64,000 nucleotides of DNA from Faecalicatena sp. Marseille-Q4148 (GCA_018228665.1 CP073692.1:2802046-2866045), one strand, 5' to 3'; counted from the stretch's first letter, positions 19,153-32,292 are shown. Numbers and translations: made by a program. The notes: generated from the sequence alone by a model not told the origin.

Positions 19153-19181
19153 TTGACAAAGCAAATCGGTTATGATAAACT
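19153..19181 (+). promoter_or_regulatory. rRNA operon promoter P3
   Basis: TTGACA at 19153-19158, a 17-bp spacer, and TAAACT at 19176-19181. Followed by GAGCTGTC and CTGTC-AAAC-GACAG. The three promoters are spaced about 90 bp apart. Confidence 0.85.
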
Positions 19182-19206
19182 AGATGAGCTGTCAAACGAC
19201 AGAGAA

Positions 19207-19232
19207 CCTTGATAACTAAACAATAGACAACA
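19207..19232 (+). other. 5' half of the 16S rRNA processing stem
   Basis: The leader segment around CTTGATAACTAAACAATAG can pair with 20902-20927 just after 16S, forming the long helix cut by RNase III. Only a few mismatches are visible in about 25 bp. Confidence 0.7.
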
Positions 19233-19348
19233 ACCCTGAAAATTTCTTTAAAGAGATTTCAGAACGAGTTGGACACAAAAGTCTAACGACCTAAAAACAG
19301 TAATTATGGATGAATTAGCTAGCAGTTGATTCGCCAAGAACAAACACT

Positions 19349-20885
<1,537 letters not shown>

Positions 20886-20901
20886 AAGAAGAAGTAAGAG
20901 C

Positions 20902-20927
20902 TGTTGTCTATTGTTGAGTTATTAAGG
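20902..20927 (+). other. 3' half of the 16S rRNA processing stem
   Basis: TGTTGTCTATTGTTGAGTTA, complementary to 19207-19232. No tRNA gene is present in the 16S-5S spacer (20881-21027). Confidence 0.7.
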
Positions 20928-21027
20928 GAGTCTTCGGAGAAGGAGTGAAAGAAGAAGTTCTTCACACGGAGTGCGAAGAACAGCTTTCGTACTAAGCTCG
21001 AGAAGACCTCGCTAAGTACTCAATGCT

Positions 21028-21144
21028 TCTGGTGGCGATGCGCTTAGGGGAGACACCCGTTCCCATCCCGAACACGATGGTTAAGACCTAAGCGGCCGAT
21101 GGTACTGCACTGGAGACGGTGTGGGAGAGTAGGTGGCCGCCAGA
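21028..21144 (+). rRNA. rrf: 5S ribosomal RNA, placed between 16S and 23S
   Basis: About 117 nt. The terminal helix is formed by TCTGGTGGC and GCCGCCAGA. The universal CCCATCCCGAACACG loop is present, as is GGTGTGGGAGAGTAGGT. Its position upstream of 23S differs from the common 16S-23S-5S order. No second 5S follows the 23S gene within the window. Confidence 0.95.
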
Positions 21145-21217
21145 TCATAAAAAAGTTTTACCAGTGATCAGGGTTCTGAAGAGATTCAGATTTCTGATGA
21201 CTGATAAAACAGTCAAT

Positions 21218-21244
21218 GTACCTTGAAAACCGCATATAAGAAAT
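21218..21244 (+). other. 5' half of the 23S rRNA processing stem
   Basis: TACCTTGAAAACCGCATATA and the following bases pair with 24316-24341 after the 23S gene. The spacer 21145-21394 holds this element and no tRNA. Confidence 0.7.
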
Positions 21245-21394
21245 AAATTGATGAAAATATCAAGACATCCGAGGTAATTGTTATTAGATAATAATTATTC
21301 GAAACACTGATTCAAATGAATCAAACCTAATTACCAACGCATGCAACGCTATGCATGTGTAGCTAATGTCCATTCCCGTGGACGAAGGCAAGTT

Positions 21395-24279
<2,885 letters not shown>

Positions 24280-24315
24280 AGTGAGGTAAAGGATAGGAAA
24301 GTGAACGAAGGATGA

Positions 24316-24341
24316 GATTTCTTGTATGTGGTTTTGAAGGT
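24316..24341 (+). other. 3' half of the 23S rRNA processing stem
   Basis: ATTTCTTGTATGTGGTTTTG and the following bases are complementary to 21218-21244 with a few wobble or mismatched positions. Confidence 0.7.
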
Positions 24342-24351
24342 ATAGAAGAAG

Positions 24352-24383
24352 ACACCGTATATCATTGATATATGGTGTTTTTT
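24352..24383 (+). terminator. rRNA operon terminator
   Basis: ACACC...TATATCA pairs with TGATATA...GGTGT, followed by TTTTTT. It lies directly after the 23S processing stem and 25 bp before the next gene. Confidence 0.8.
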
Positions 24384-24407
24384 GTATATATAAGGAGGAA
24401 AAAGAAA

Positions 24408-25271
24408 ATGAACAGTCTCAGAGAATTTTGTTCCAAACTGGAAATGCCAAAGGAAGTAACAGAGAAAATACTGGCGCTGTATAAAGAATTGAAGGAAACA
24501 CAAAATTGGGAAAAAATAGAAGAGGTGATGACACAGCTTTTTCATGAGGAAACATGGGAAACAGGGGTAAAAGAATTGCGGGAAATTTTGGGAGAAGACT
24601 CACAAGGATTGAAAATGTTGACTTGTATGCTGGATTGTGGATTGAAAACATATTTGCTTTACCAGAAATGGGGAATATCAGATGAAATTTTTATTGATTC
24701 TCTGAAATGTTTTTCAAGATTTGTGCGGGAACATCACGAAAGCTTTGGCATATACGGATTTGATCGGGAATGGTGGACAGTCAGACAATTGTCAGGAAAA
24801 TTATTTCGTATCGGAGAATTGGAATATGAGTTTAAAGAAAACCGGAAGAACGGCAAGGAGCAGCGCTACATTAGTCTGCATATTCCATCAGACGCTAATC
24901 TGGAGCTAGAGGCAGTACACAGATCATATCGGTTGGCAGGAATATTTGTGCGTCAATATTTTCCGGCGTATATACATGCAAAAATAAGATGTTCTTCCTG
25001 GCTGCTTGCACCCGCATTAAGAGATGTGCTTCCATCTAATTCAAAGATTATCCGCTTTCAGAAAGAATTTGTGATACAGCATGTAGAGGAAGAAAGTGAC
25101 AGTTTTATGCAATGGGTATATAAACGTACGGATATTCCGTGGGAATCACTTCCGGAAGAAACGACACTTCAGAGAAATTTGAAACAATATATATTGTCAG
25201 GAAGAAAAGTAGGGGAAGGAGCAGGATATCTTTCTGAAAAAATTTTCCAAAGACTCTTTACAGCAGAGTAA
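24408..25271 (+). CDS. Acyltransferase-domain (GNAT-like) protein of unknown substrate
   Basis: 287 residues. The N-terminal half is helical; the C-terminal half resembles the GNAT-C part of the two-domain acyltransferase-domain proteins common in Clostridia (ISLHIPSDANLE, a run VHRSYRLAGIFVRQYFP, then CSSWLLAPALRDVLP). Family and substrate are not established, so this is a domain-level call. The ATG at 24408 follows AAGGAGG by 8 bp; a longer frame begins inside the rRNA terminator and is rejected. Confidence 0.65.
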   Translation: MNSLREFCSKLEMPKEVTEKILALYKELKETQNWEKIEEVMTQLFHEETWETGVKELREILGEDSQGLKMLTCMLDCGLKTYLLYQKWGISDEIFIDSLKCFSRFVREHHESFGIYGFDREWWTVRQLSGKLFRIGELEYEFKENRKNGKEQRYISLHIPSDANLELEAVHRSYRLAGIFVRQYFPAYIHAKIRCSSWLLAPALRDVLPSNSKIIRFQKEFVIQHVEEESDSFMQWVYKRTDIPWESLPEETTLQRNLKQYILSGRKVGEGAGYLSEKIFQRLFTAE

Positions 25272-25347
25272 TAGATATGGTATAAATATACATAAAATAT
25301 GAATAAATATAACAATATAATTTGCAAAATGCTATGGAGGGGTAATG

Positions 25348-26118
25348 ATGTTTCATAATGTAATTGTAAGAAAACCGTCAAAAACTTTAATGGAAGGGAT
25401 CACGTCAGCGCCGGAATTGGGAAAACCGGATTATGAGCTTGCAGTAAAGCAACATGATGCATATATAGCAGCGCTGAAAAAATGTGGCGTAGAAGTGACG
25501 GAATTAGAACCGCTGGAAGAATTTCCGGATTCCTGTTTTGTGGAGGATGCGGCAGTTGTGACTCGTAAGTGCGCCATTATTACAAATCCGGGCGCAGCTT
25601 CAAGAAATAAGGAACCAGAGTATATTGTTGATACGATCCGTAAGTTTTACGCGGATGATCAGATTGAATATATTAAAGCGCCTGGAACTTTAGAAGGCGG
25701 CGATGTTATGATGGTTGGAGATCATTTTTATGTGGGACGTTCTGCGAGAACAAATGAAGAAGGCATCCGCCAGTTTATTGAAATTCTTGAGAAATATGGC
25801 CTGACAGGATCTGAAGTAACGTTGAAAGAAGTGCTTCACTTGAAGACGGGTGTGAATTATCTGGAAAATAATACATTTCTCGTATCTGGTGAATTCGTAG
25901 ACAAGGACGAGTTTAAAGATGCGAAGAAAATTGTAATCCCGGAAGACGAGGCATATGCTGCCAACTGTATTTGGGTAAATGGAACGGTAATTGTACCGGA
26001 GGGATATCCGAAAGTGGCTGCGGCAGTTAAGAGTGCCGGTTACAAAGTGATTACGACAGATACGTCTGAATATCGAAAAATTGATGGCGGACTGAGCTGC
26101 CTCTCATTGAGATTTTAG
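25348..26118 (+). CDS. Dimethylargininase/arginine-deiminase-like amidinotransferase
   Basis: About 256 residues. GME/PGM-fold hydrolase matching dimethylarginine dimethylaminohydrolase: FPDSCFVEDAAVV (substrate-binding Asp/Glu region), PGTLEGGDVM (about 116), the catalytic His in EVLHLKTGVNYLE (about 163), and the catalytic Cys in GGLSCLSLRF at the C terminus. It would release citrulline and an amine from methylarginine or a related guanidine. The substrate could also be agmatine- or arginine-like. Two adjacent ATGs exist (25345 and 25348); the second has better spacing from GGAGGGG. Its neighbours do not show a pathway. Confidence 0.82.
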   Translation: MFHNVIVRKPSKTLMEGITSAPELGKPDYELAVKQHDAYIAALKKCGVEVTELEPLEEFPDSCFVEDAAVVTRKCAIITNPGAASRNKEPEYIVDTIRKFYADDQIEYIKAPGTLEGGDVMMVGDHFYVGRSARTNEEGIRQFIEILEKYGLTGSEVTLKEVLHLKTGVNYLENNTFLVSGEFVDKDEFKDAKKIVIPEDEAYAANCIWVNGTVIVPEGYPKVAAAVKSAGYKVITTDTSEYRKIDGGLSCLSLRF

Positions 26119-26128
26119 AAAGATATGC

Positions 26129-26155
26129 ATATTTATTGATAATATCAATAAATAT
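26129..26155. promoter_or_regulatory. 27-bp perfect palindrome, candidate LysR operator
   Basis: Arms ATATTTATTGATA and TATCAATAAATAT around a central A. It lies about 40 bp upstream of a TAGACC-N17-TATAAT promoter (26171-26199) for the lysR-type gene. It contains the T-N11-A pattern typical of LysR sites and has no T-run, so an operator is more likely than a terminator. Confidence 0.6.
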
Positions 26156-26170
26156 ATTCAGAATTTCAAT

Positions 26171-26199
26171 TAGACCTTTAACCTGTTTCTTCCTATAAT
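26171..26199 (+). promoter_or_regulatory. Promoter of the LysR-type gene
   Basis: TAGACC at 26171-26176, a 17-bp spacer, and TATAAT at 26194-26199. Confidence 0.6.
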
Positions 26200-26235
26200 A
26201 AAGGGTAGAAATGAAAGCAGGAAAGAGGAATACAA

Positions 26236-27138
26236 ATGAATCTGGAGCAGATAAAATCGCTTGTCAGCGTTGTGAATCATAAAAGCTTCTCGCTGGCAGC
26301 AAAGGAAATGTTTGTTTCACAGCCAACGATCAGCATGCATATTAAAACACTAGAAAAAGAGCTTGGAGAACAGCTTTTGATTCGTTCAACAAAAGATATT
26401 GTATTATCAGAAGCTGGACTTTTGTTTTATCCTTATGCTGTTCAGATGTTAAAGGCAGAAGAAGATGCAATTCAAAAAATCAAGAATAAAGGAGAAAAGA
26501 TCGCAGGAGATGTGATGTTTGCTTCCTCAAGCGTTCCGGCAAATTACATTTTCCCGGGATTTTTAGCCTATTCTAAGAAAAAGAATCCTGATATCGGATA
26601 TAAAATTTCGGAGGGAGACAGCACAGAAGTGCTGCAGAAAATACTGCATTTTGAGCAGGAGATCGGTGTAGGAAGTATACGTTCATCAAGTGCAAAGTTA
26701 TTTTTTGAGCCATTAATTAAGGATGAAATTGTTCTAATTACTCCTAATATAAAAAAATATCGTGATTATAAAGGAAACTTCGATAGAAATGAACTAAAAA
26801 GGGAGAATTTTGTTATTAGAGAAATGGGCAGTGGAACGAAGACTGCCGCGGATAATGTAGAGAGAAAACTTGGCCTGGAGAGCGATAAAATCCAGATTGC
26901 AGCTGAGGTTCAGACGACAGAAACGCTAAAGAGGGTTGTTGCAGAAGGCGTAGGAATTGGCTTTGTCAGCAGCCTGGCAGTAAAAGATTATCTGGAGCAG
27001 AAACGAGTTTTAGTATTTGAGTTTCCTGAAATTGAAACAAAACGCCAGTTATATTTATTTTGGCATTGTGAGCGCAATTTGTCCAAAGTAGGCGAGCGGG
27101 CAATCAGTATGCTGAAAGAATATTGTAGTGAAATGTAA
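26236..27138 (+). CDS. LysR-family transcriptional regulator
   Basis: 300 residues, standard for the family. Winged helix-turn-helix at about 1-60 (SFSLAAKEMFVSQPTISMHIKTLEKELG), then a periplasmic-binding-fold effector domain (about 90-295). The effector region has the CysB/CysL-like feel of regulators linked to sulfur or redox metabolism, but that is only an impression. It lies 18 bp upstream of the molybdopterin oxidoreductase and is probably cotranscribed with it. The large palindrome upstream suggests autoregulation. Confidence 0.9.
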   Translation: MNLEQIKSLVSVVNHKSFSLAAKEMFVSQPTISMHIKTLEKELGEQLLIRSTKDIVLSEAGLLFYPYAVQMLKAEEDAIQKIKNKGEKIAGDVMFASSSVPANYIFPGFLAYSKKKNPDIGYKISEGDSTEVLQKILHFEQEIGVGSIRSSSAKLFFEPLIKDEIVLITPNIKKYRDYKGNFDRNELKRENFVIREMGSGTKTAADNVERKLGLESDKIQIAAEVQTTETLKRVVAEGVGIGFVSSLAVKDYLEQKRVLVFEFPEIETKRQLYLFWHCERNLSKVGERAISMLKEYCSEM

Positions 27139-27156
27139 GGTGGAAAGGAGATAATT

Positions 27157-29241
27157 ATGATCATTCATCGAAAATGTGGAATGTGTCAGGGCGGCTGTCA
27201 TGTGAAAGTTACCGTAGAAGATGGAAAGATTAGGAGAGTGGAGGCAGATCAGGATTCTCCGCAGGGGCGAGTATGTGCAAGAGGGGCATTGACGCCGGAA
27301 CTGCTTTATAGCGCTGATCGTATTTCACATCCACTGATCCGGATTGGAGAAAAAGGCGAAGGGAAATTCAGAAAAGCTACATGGGATGAGGCACTGGATT
27401 ATGCAGCGGAGCTTTTGGATAAGACAAGAAAAACTTATGGAGCGCGGGCGCTGGCTTCTTATCAGGGAAGAGGAATTCTTGGGATGCCGATTGCCCGCAT
27501 CTTTTCCGGAAAATCCGAACCATGTTTTATGAAGCGACTTGGTTCTCCGAATGATTTTAATGCGGGATCTATTTGTAATATGGCATCCAGCACGGTTACA
27601 CCGGTAACTACTTCCGGTCTCAATACAAGGCAGATGATTCAAGATGTGGAACATAGTGATTATATTTTCATCTGGGGAAAAAATCCAATGACAGACTGCG
27701 GACCACGGGGAGAATATCGGGGAATTCAGAAAGCAAAGAAACGAGGAGCAAAGATTGTAGTAATTGATCCGCGAAAAACAGGAATGGGCGAGTTGGCTGA
27801 TCTGTGGATTCCTGTAATTCCGGGAGCAGATGGGGCATTGGCGTTGGCAATGCTCAAGCTGATTATTGAACAGGAATGTTACGATAAAGAATTTGTATCA
27901 GAGTATACAAGAGGATTTGAAGCGTTTAGAAAATATGTAGAATCACTGGAACTGAATGATTTATCGAGATTTTGTGGGATTTCTGTAGAGCAAATAAAAG
28001 AATTGACAGAGTTGTTCTGTTCTACAGAAAAGATTTCACTAATTGCATATACTGGATTAGAGTATCAGTTGAGTGCAATTCAGAATAATAGAGCAATCTT
28101 TACATTGTGGGCGATCACGGGGAAATTAGATGTAGAAGGCGGAATTTATTTTAATTGTCAGAATCAGCCGACGTTTCAGCTGTATGATTTGCCAGAGGAA
28201 AATCAACCGATCGGAATGAAAGAATTTCCAATGTTCTATAAATTCATGGAAGGCGGTCAGTTCTGCAGATTTCCGGAAGCAGTTTTGAATGATGATCCGT
28301 ATCCGGTGCGTGCGCTTCTTCTGGCAGGAGGCTCTCCGGTATTGACATTCCCGGACAGCAGTAAATGGCGGGAAGTATATAAGAAGCTGGATTGCCTGAT
28401 TGTTTCAGACCGCTATATGACAGAAGATGCCCGTTTTGCAGATGTGGTATTTCCGGCAAGCACAATGTTTGAAACGTGGTCGCTGACGACAGGAGCAGAT
28501 GGAAGGCAGACGCTCCAGCCGCCGGCAGCAGAGCCATTTGAAGAGTGCAGAGATGATGTATTGATTTTCTCGGCATTAGCGAAACGGCTTGGAATTGGAG
28601 AAGATTATCCGGGAAATGAAGAGGAATTAAAAGAATGGCTGCTGAATGGTTCAGCTCCATATGCAAATGATTGGAAAGGTCCTGCTTCACAGAAGGAACG
28701 CGTATATCGTAAATACGAAAAGGGATTGCTGAGAAGTGATGGAAAACCGGGATTTCCAACGCCATCAGGAAAATTTGAAATTTGTTCTGTATATTTAGAA
28801 GAGAATGGATTTACTCCATATCCGGAGTATCAGGATATGCGGTCGCTTCCGGAGATGGATTGCCCGGAATATCCGTTTACCATGACGACCGGTGCGAGAA
28901 GTATCCATCGGATGGGAGTATTTGGGGCAAATCTTCCGGGAATTGCGAAGTTAGAGCCATATCCATATATGGATCTTTCACCGGAGGATGCAGGCGAACT
29001 TGAATTGACAGATGGAGCTTGGGCGAGAGTTACGACGCCATTTGGCACAGGGCGGTTTAAAGTTCGCGTCTGTGAGATTGCAAGACATTGTATCCATATT
29101 CCTCACGGAGGCGGAAGTGAGTATATGCCGGAGGCGTGGAAGATTGGAAATGTAAATGAACTTACAAGTCTTGCGTATAACGATCCAATCACAGGATTTG
29201 TTACAATGAAATCTGTTCCTTGCAGAGTTGAGAAGGAATAA
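27157..29241 (+). CDS. Molybdopterin-dependent oxidoreductase (DMSO reductase family), cytoplasmic
   Basis: 694 residues. N-terminal [4Fe-4S] motif with Cys7, Cys10, Cys14 and Cys40, then a bis-MGD-binding core (IFIWGKNPMTDCGPRGE, KIVVIDPRKTG) and a C-terminal molydopterin dinucleotide-binding barrel (TTGARSIHRMG). The likely Mo ligand is Cys140 in GSICNMASS. There is no Tat or Sec signal, so it acts in the cytoplasm. No FeS or membrane electron-transfer subunit is adjacent, which leaves the partner unknown. The substrate cannot be assigned: the family spans polysulfide, thiosulfate, arsenic and formate enzymes. The ribosome-binding site AAGGAG lies 7 bp upstream. Ends at the 29281-29316 terminator. 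Confidence 0.88.
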   Translation: MIIHRKCGMCQGGCHVKVTVEDGKIRRVEADQDSPQGRVCARGALTPELLYSADRISHPLIRIGEKGEGKFRKATWDEALDYAAELLDKTRKTYGARALASYQGRGILGMPIARIFSGKSEPCFMKRLGSPNDFNAGSICNMASSTVTPVTTSGLNTRQMIQDVEHSDYIFIWGKNPMTDCGPRGEYRGIQKAKKRGAKIVVIDPRKTGMGELADLWIPVIPGADGALALAMLKLIIEQECYDKEFVSEYTRGFEAFRKYVESLELNDLSRFCGISVEQIKELTELFCSTEKISLIAYTGLEYQLSAIQNNRAIFTLWAITGKLDVEGGIYFNCQNQPTFQLYDLPEENQPIGMKEFPMFYKFMEGGQFCRFPEAVLNDDPYPVRALLLAGGSPVLTFPDSSKWREVYKKLDCLIVSDRYMTEDARFADVVFPASTMFETWSLTTGADGRQTLQPPAAEPFEECRDDVLIFSALAKRLGIGEDYPGNEEELKEWLLNGSAPYANDWKGPASQKERVYRKYEKGLLRSDGKPGFPTPSGKFEICSVYLEENGFTPYPEYQDMRSLPEMDCPEYPFTMTTGARSIHRMGVFGANLPGIAKLEPYPYMDLSPEDAGELELTDGAWARVTTPFGTGRFKVRVCEIARHCIHIPHGGGSEYMPEAWKIGNVNELTSLAYNDPITGFVTMKSVPCRVEKE

Positions 29242-29280
29242 GGTAAAGCGGGAGAGAACTGAGAAATAAAAACCAGTTAT

Positions 29281-29316
29281 AAAAGGATCAGCTGTGTGTG
29301 AAGGCTGATCCTTTTT
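29281..29316 (+). terminator. Terminator after the molybdopterin oxidoreductase gene
   Basis: Perfect 12-bp arms AAAAGGATCAGC and GCTGATCCTTTT plus a T-run. It separates the LysR/oxidoreductase unit from the downstream double-cubane genes. Confidence 0.9.
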
Positions 29317-29349
29317 GAGGAATAGTGGAGAAAGATAAGAGGATAATCT

Positions 29350-30531
29350 ATGAAAACATCATTACCAGAACAGTTTGAGAATTTTGCAGATGCCAGAAGA
29401 CAAGGATTTTTGAAAATCAAGGAATTGAAAGACAGTGGAAAAAATATTTGCGGTTCATTCTGTCAGTATACCCCTGCTGAAATTATTTTGGCAGCGGGAT
29501 TGTATCAGGTAGGATTGTGCGGAAAAAGCGCATTATCGATTCCGACAGCAGAAACAAGACTTCCAAAGAATTTGTGTCCGTTGATTAAGTCGAGCTATGG
29601 ACATGCATTGGAAGAGAGCTGTCCGTATGCATATTTTTCAGATGTTGTCGTAGGGGAAACAACATGTGACGGAAAGAAAAAGATGTATGAGCTTTTAGGC
29701 GAACTTAAACCAATGCAGGTAATTCATTTGCCGAATCTTCCGGATTATGACCGTTCCCTGGAAATGTGGACAATGGAACTGCGGACGTTTGCGAAAGGTC
29801 TTGCAGAGAAATTCGATGTAGAGATTACAGAAGAAAAATTAAATGCTGCAATTAAATGGTGTAATAAGGAGCGAAAACAGGCTGCTAGAATTTATGAACT
29901 GGGACGTTATGATCCTCCGGCAATTACAGGGATGCGGATGCGGGATATTATGGAAGGCGAGCAGTATATGTTCGATAAAGAAGAGAAATATAAGAGAATG
30001 GATGAAATCTTAAATGAGTGCGAGGAAAACTGGAAGAAAGGGAAATATCCATTTGAACCGGATCCGAATCGTCCAAGGTTAATCGTATCCGGAGCCGGAA
30101 TGGGCGGTATAGAAGAGAAAACAATTAAAGTGATTGAGGAACTGGGAGGCGCTGTCGTCTGTTACGAAGGATGCTGCGGAATTTCTTCCAGAAGAAGACT
30201 TGTAGATGAAGACGAGTCAAGAGATCCATACATACGGATTGCGGAAAAATATATTGAGGTACCTTGCGCAGTAGTTTCACCAAATACGAGACGTATGAAG
30301 CAAGTGGAAGAAACGATTTCTGAATGGAAAGCAGATGGAATCATCAGTATTACGCTACATTCATGTAATCCATTTGCAATCGAAACCGAGAATATTAAGA
30401 GAGTTTGTGAGAAGTGCGGTATCCCACTGCTGCATATAGAAACAGATTTTACAGAAGGGGATGCAGGGCAGATCCGTACACGAATTGAAGCATATTTGGA
30501 AATGATTCGAGCAAGGAAAGAGGAACAATAA
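29350..30531 (+). CDS. Double-cubane-cluster / 2-hydroxyacyl-CoA dehydratase-family reductase subunit
   Basis: 393 residues, YjiM/HgdB-like. Conserved cysteine sites are in [32 protein letters not shown], and [17 protein letters not shown], plus the later YEGCCGISSRR. This family includes double-cubane-cluster proteins that perform ATP-driven low-potential reductions once charged by an ASKHA-type activase. The substrate is unknown, and no activase gene is in the window. The stop overlaps the next start (TAATG), so the two products may act as a heterodimer. It heads the operon that ends with saoC, which ties it by position to the selenoprotein locus. Confidence 0.85.
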   Translation: MKTSLPEQFENFADARRQGFLKIKELKDSGKNICGSFCQYTPAEIILAAGLYQVGLCGKSALSIPTAETRLPKNLCPLIKSSYGHALEESCPYAYFSDVVVGETTCDGKKKMYELLGELKPMQVIHLPNLPDYDRSLEMWTMELRTFAKGLAEKFDVEITEEKLNAAIKWCNKERKQAARIYELGRYDPPAITGMRMRDIMEGEQYMFDKEEKYKRMDEILNECEENWKKGKYPFEPDPNRPRLIVSGAGMGGIEEKTIKVIEELGGAVVCYEGCCGISSRRRLVDEDESRDPYIRIAEKYIEVPCAVVSPNTRRMKQVEETISEWKADGIISITLHSCNPFAIETENIKRVCEKCGIPLLHIETDFTEGDAGQIRTRIEAYLEMIRARKEEQ

Positions 30532-31622
30532 TGAGAAAAGAAGAAGTAAAAAAATGGATCGATGATTGTCATAAGAAACATAAAAAAGCAGCAATTTATT
30601 TTTGTTCCTTTGTTCCGGTAGAGATATTGGAGGCTGCAGGATTTCAAACATTACAGATTACACATTTAGAGGAAAATGGAGATTTGTATCCGGAAGAATT
30701 GCCAAAGAATGTATGTCCGATTGTAAGAGAATGCTGTGAAATATGTGAAAGCGGTGTTTTAGAACAGGCAGACTTAATTATTGCAGAAAGTTCTTGTGAT
30801 GGAAAGAAAAAAATGTTTGAACTTTTAAAGGATCAGTCGAAAGTATATTATTATCAAGTACCTCAAGGGGAAGAACAAGAATATGTACTTCCGCTGATTG
30901 CTTCTGAAAGTCGTTATTTGATTAAGATGCTTGAGCAGAGATTCGGTATTACAGTGACAGATGAAGCAATTCGTAAAGCAGCAAATGATACGAACAGACA
31001 GAGAGCGAGTGCAATGAATTTGTTGGCTGTGCAGCAGCAAGTACCTCCTTGTGCATGGGGAATGGAAGTATACGAAAAACTGCAAGAAAATATGAAACTG
31101 CCAACGAGTGAAGAGCGCATTGCAGCGAATGAGAAGGTAAGAGAAGAATTTCTGGGAAGAGAGGAGAAAGTTCCAGAAACTGCACCGCGTATTTTGCTTA
31201 CAGGATGTCCGATTGGCGGAGTATATCAAAAAATTATCGAAATAGTTGAAAAAAATGGCGGTGTAGTAGTTTGTTTTGAAAACTGTGAATGTATAAAATC
31301 TAATATTCGCTTTACGGATGTAAAGAAAGACGATATAATAGCTTCGTTAGCAGAATGCTATCAAAATACTGCCTGTGCGATTATGACTCCGAATCAAAAG
31401 AGAAAGAAATTGCTGGAGCAATTAGTAACATCTTATCAAATTGCAGGAATTCTTGATATTCATTTACAGCCATGCCATGCTTATACGGTGGAGAAGTACT
31501 CTGTGGAAAAGCATTTCAGTCAGCAGGGAATTCCGTATGCAGCAATCGAGACAGGATATTCGGATGCCGATAAAGCACAGTTATCTACAAGAATAGCAGC
31601 CTTTTTGGAGATATTACAGTAA
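30531..31622 (+). CDS. Second double-cubane-cluster-family subunit
   Basis: 363 residues, a divergent paralogue of the preceding protein. It keeps the family cysteines: IYFCSFVPVEILEAAGF, KNVCPIVRECCEICESG (extra cysteines), ESSCDGKKKMFELL and FENCECIKSN. Lower similarity and the altered spacing around the first cysteine suggest it is the second subunit of a heteromeric enzyme rather than a redundant copy. Translationally coupled to the upstream gene. saoC follows 31 bp after its stop. Confidence 0.8.
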   Translation: MRKEEVKKWIDDCHKKHKKAAIYFCSFVPVEILEAAGFQTLQITHLEENGDLYPEELPKNVCPIVRECCEICESGVLEQADLIIAESSCDGKKKMFELLKDQSKVYYYQVPQGEEQEYVLPLIASESRYLIKMLEQRFGITVTDEAIRKAANDTNRQRASAMNLLAVQQQVPPCAWGMEVYEKLQENMKLPTSEERIAANEKVREEFLGREEKVPETAPRILLTGCPIGGVYQKIIEIVEKNGGVVVCFENCECIKSNIRFTDVKKDDIIASLAECYQNTACAIMTPNQKRKKLLEQLVTSYQIAGILDIHLQPCHAYTVEKYSVEKHFSQQGIPYAAIETGYSDADKAQLSTRIAAFLEILQ

Positions 31623-31653
31623 TTATAAGAAATACTATGAGGAGCAATACTAT

Positions 31654-32256
31654 ATGAAAAAAACTGTAAGTTTTTTTAAAAGTTTGAAAGGAAAAATCGT
31701 GCTTATCGTCTGTATTCTTCTGGCTGGAATTATCATCAGACAAAGTCTGGAAAATCTATATGAAGAAAAGCAGGTCCAAAATGGAACGGTTACAACATAT
31801 GAAGACGGAAGCAGAGTTGGAAGAAGTCTGAGCTACGCAGAGAATGTTCCGGAAGATAATAAGATTCTGCAGGCATTTTATGAACAATTTCCAACAGCGA
31901 CAATGCTTGTTGCCTGTGAAGAAGATTTGACGAATGACGGGAAAAAAGATCTGGTTGTTATTTATAACACGCCTGAAGAAGATGAGGCAAGTAAGAATAC
32001 TGCACTTGTCAATGGAGGACATATTCGGCTGACCGTAATGATCGACTTGGGCGACGGAGAAGCGTATGAACACACAGAACCTATTCCGGCTCCGGTTGAG
32101 AATCAAAAAATTCAATTTCAAAATATTGATAAAGCAGATGAAATGGAATTTGTGCTGCAGGGACAAAAAGGAGCGAAAGTTGGATATGGTATTTTCCGTG
32201 TCATAGAAGGAAAAGCAGTAAATTTATTTGGCGAAGGCATGGAAGAATGCTGATAG
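31654..32256 (+). CDS. saoC: Cys-Sec-COOH selenoprotein (SaoC-like)
   Basis: 200 residues when the TGA at 32251-32253 is read as Sec; the next codon is TAG. The protein ends GMEEC-U, a terminal Cys-Sec pair. One membrane helix (about residues 14-28) anchors an extracytoplasmic domain of about 165 residues with a DLTNDGKKDLVVIYNTPEE segment. A hairpin at 32265-32281, wholly outside the coding region, is well placed to act as the SECIS. It fits, from memory, the family named Cys-Cys-COOH (seleno)protein SaoC. A terminal Cys-Sec pair would suit metal binding or thiol exchange at the membrane surface. Translation that stopped at TGA would lose only one residue, so readthrough must be proved directly. 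Confidence 0.82.
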
Positions 32257-32264
32257 GGAGTGAG

Positions 32265-32281
32265 GATTAGAGGTTCTAATC
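32265..32281 (+). promoter_or_regulatory. Candidate SECIS hairpin of saoC
   Basis: GATTAGA-GGT-TCTAATC, a perfect 7-bp stem with loop GGT. It begins 12 nt after the TGA, with the loop at +19 to +21. Because Sec is the last residue, the hairpin lies after the TAG stop and is free of coding constraint. Confidence 0.75.
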
Positions 32282-32292
32282 AAAAAAAGAAA

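Noticed and set aside
18970..19195. Three similar blocks before 16S seen as a CRISPR-like or transposon repeat
   Set aside because: Each block is a -35/-10 promoter with a start-site hairpin. Spacing and content fit tandem rRNA promoters, and there are no spacers or cas genes.
27157..29241. Assigning the molybdopterin oxidoreductase to the selenoprotein locus as a selenoenzyme
   Set aside because: Its likely Mo ligand is Cys140, encoded by a normal codon. There is no in-frame TGA, and a terminator separates it from the locus.
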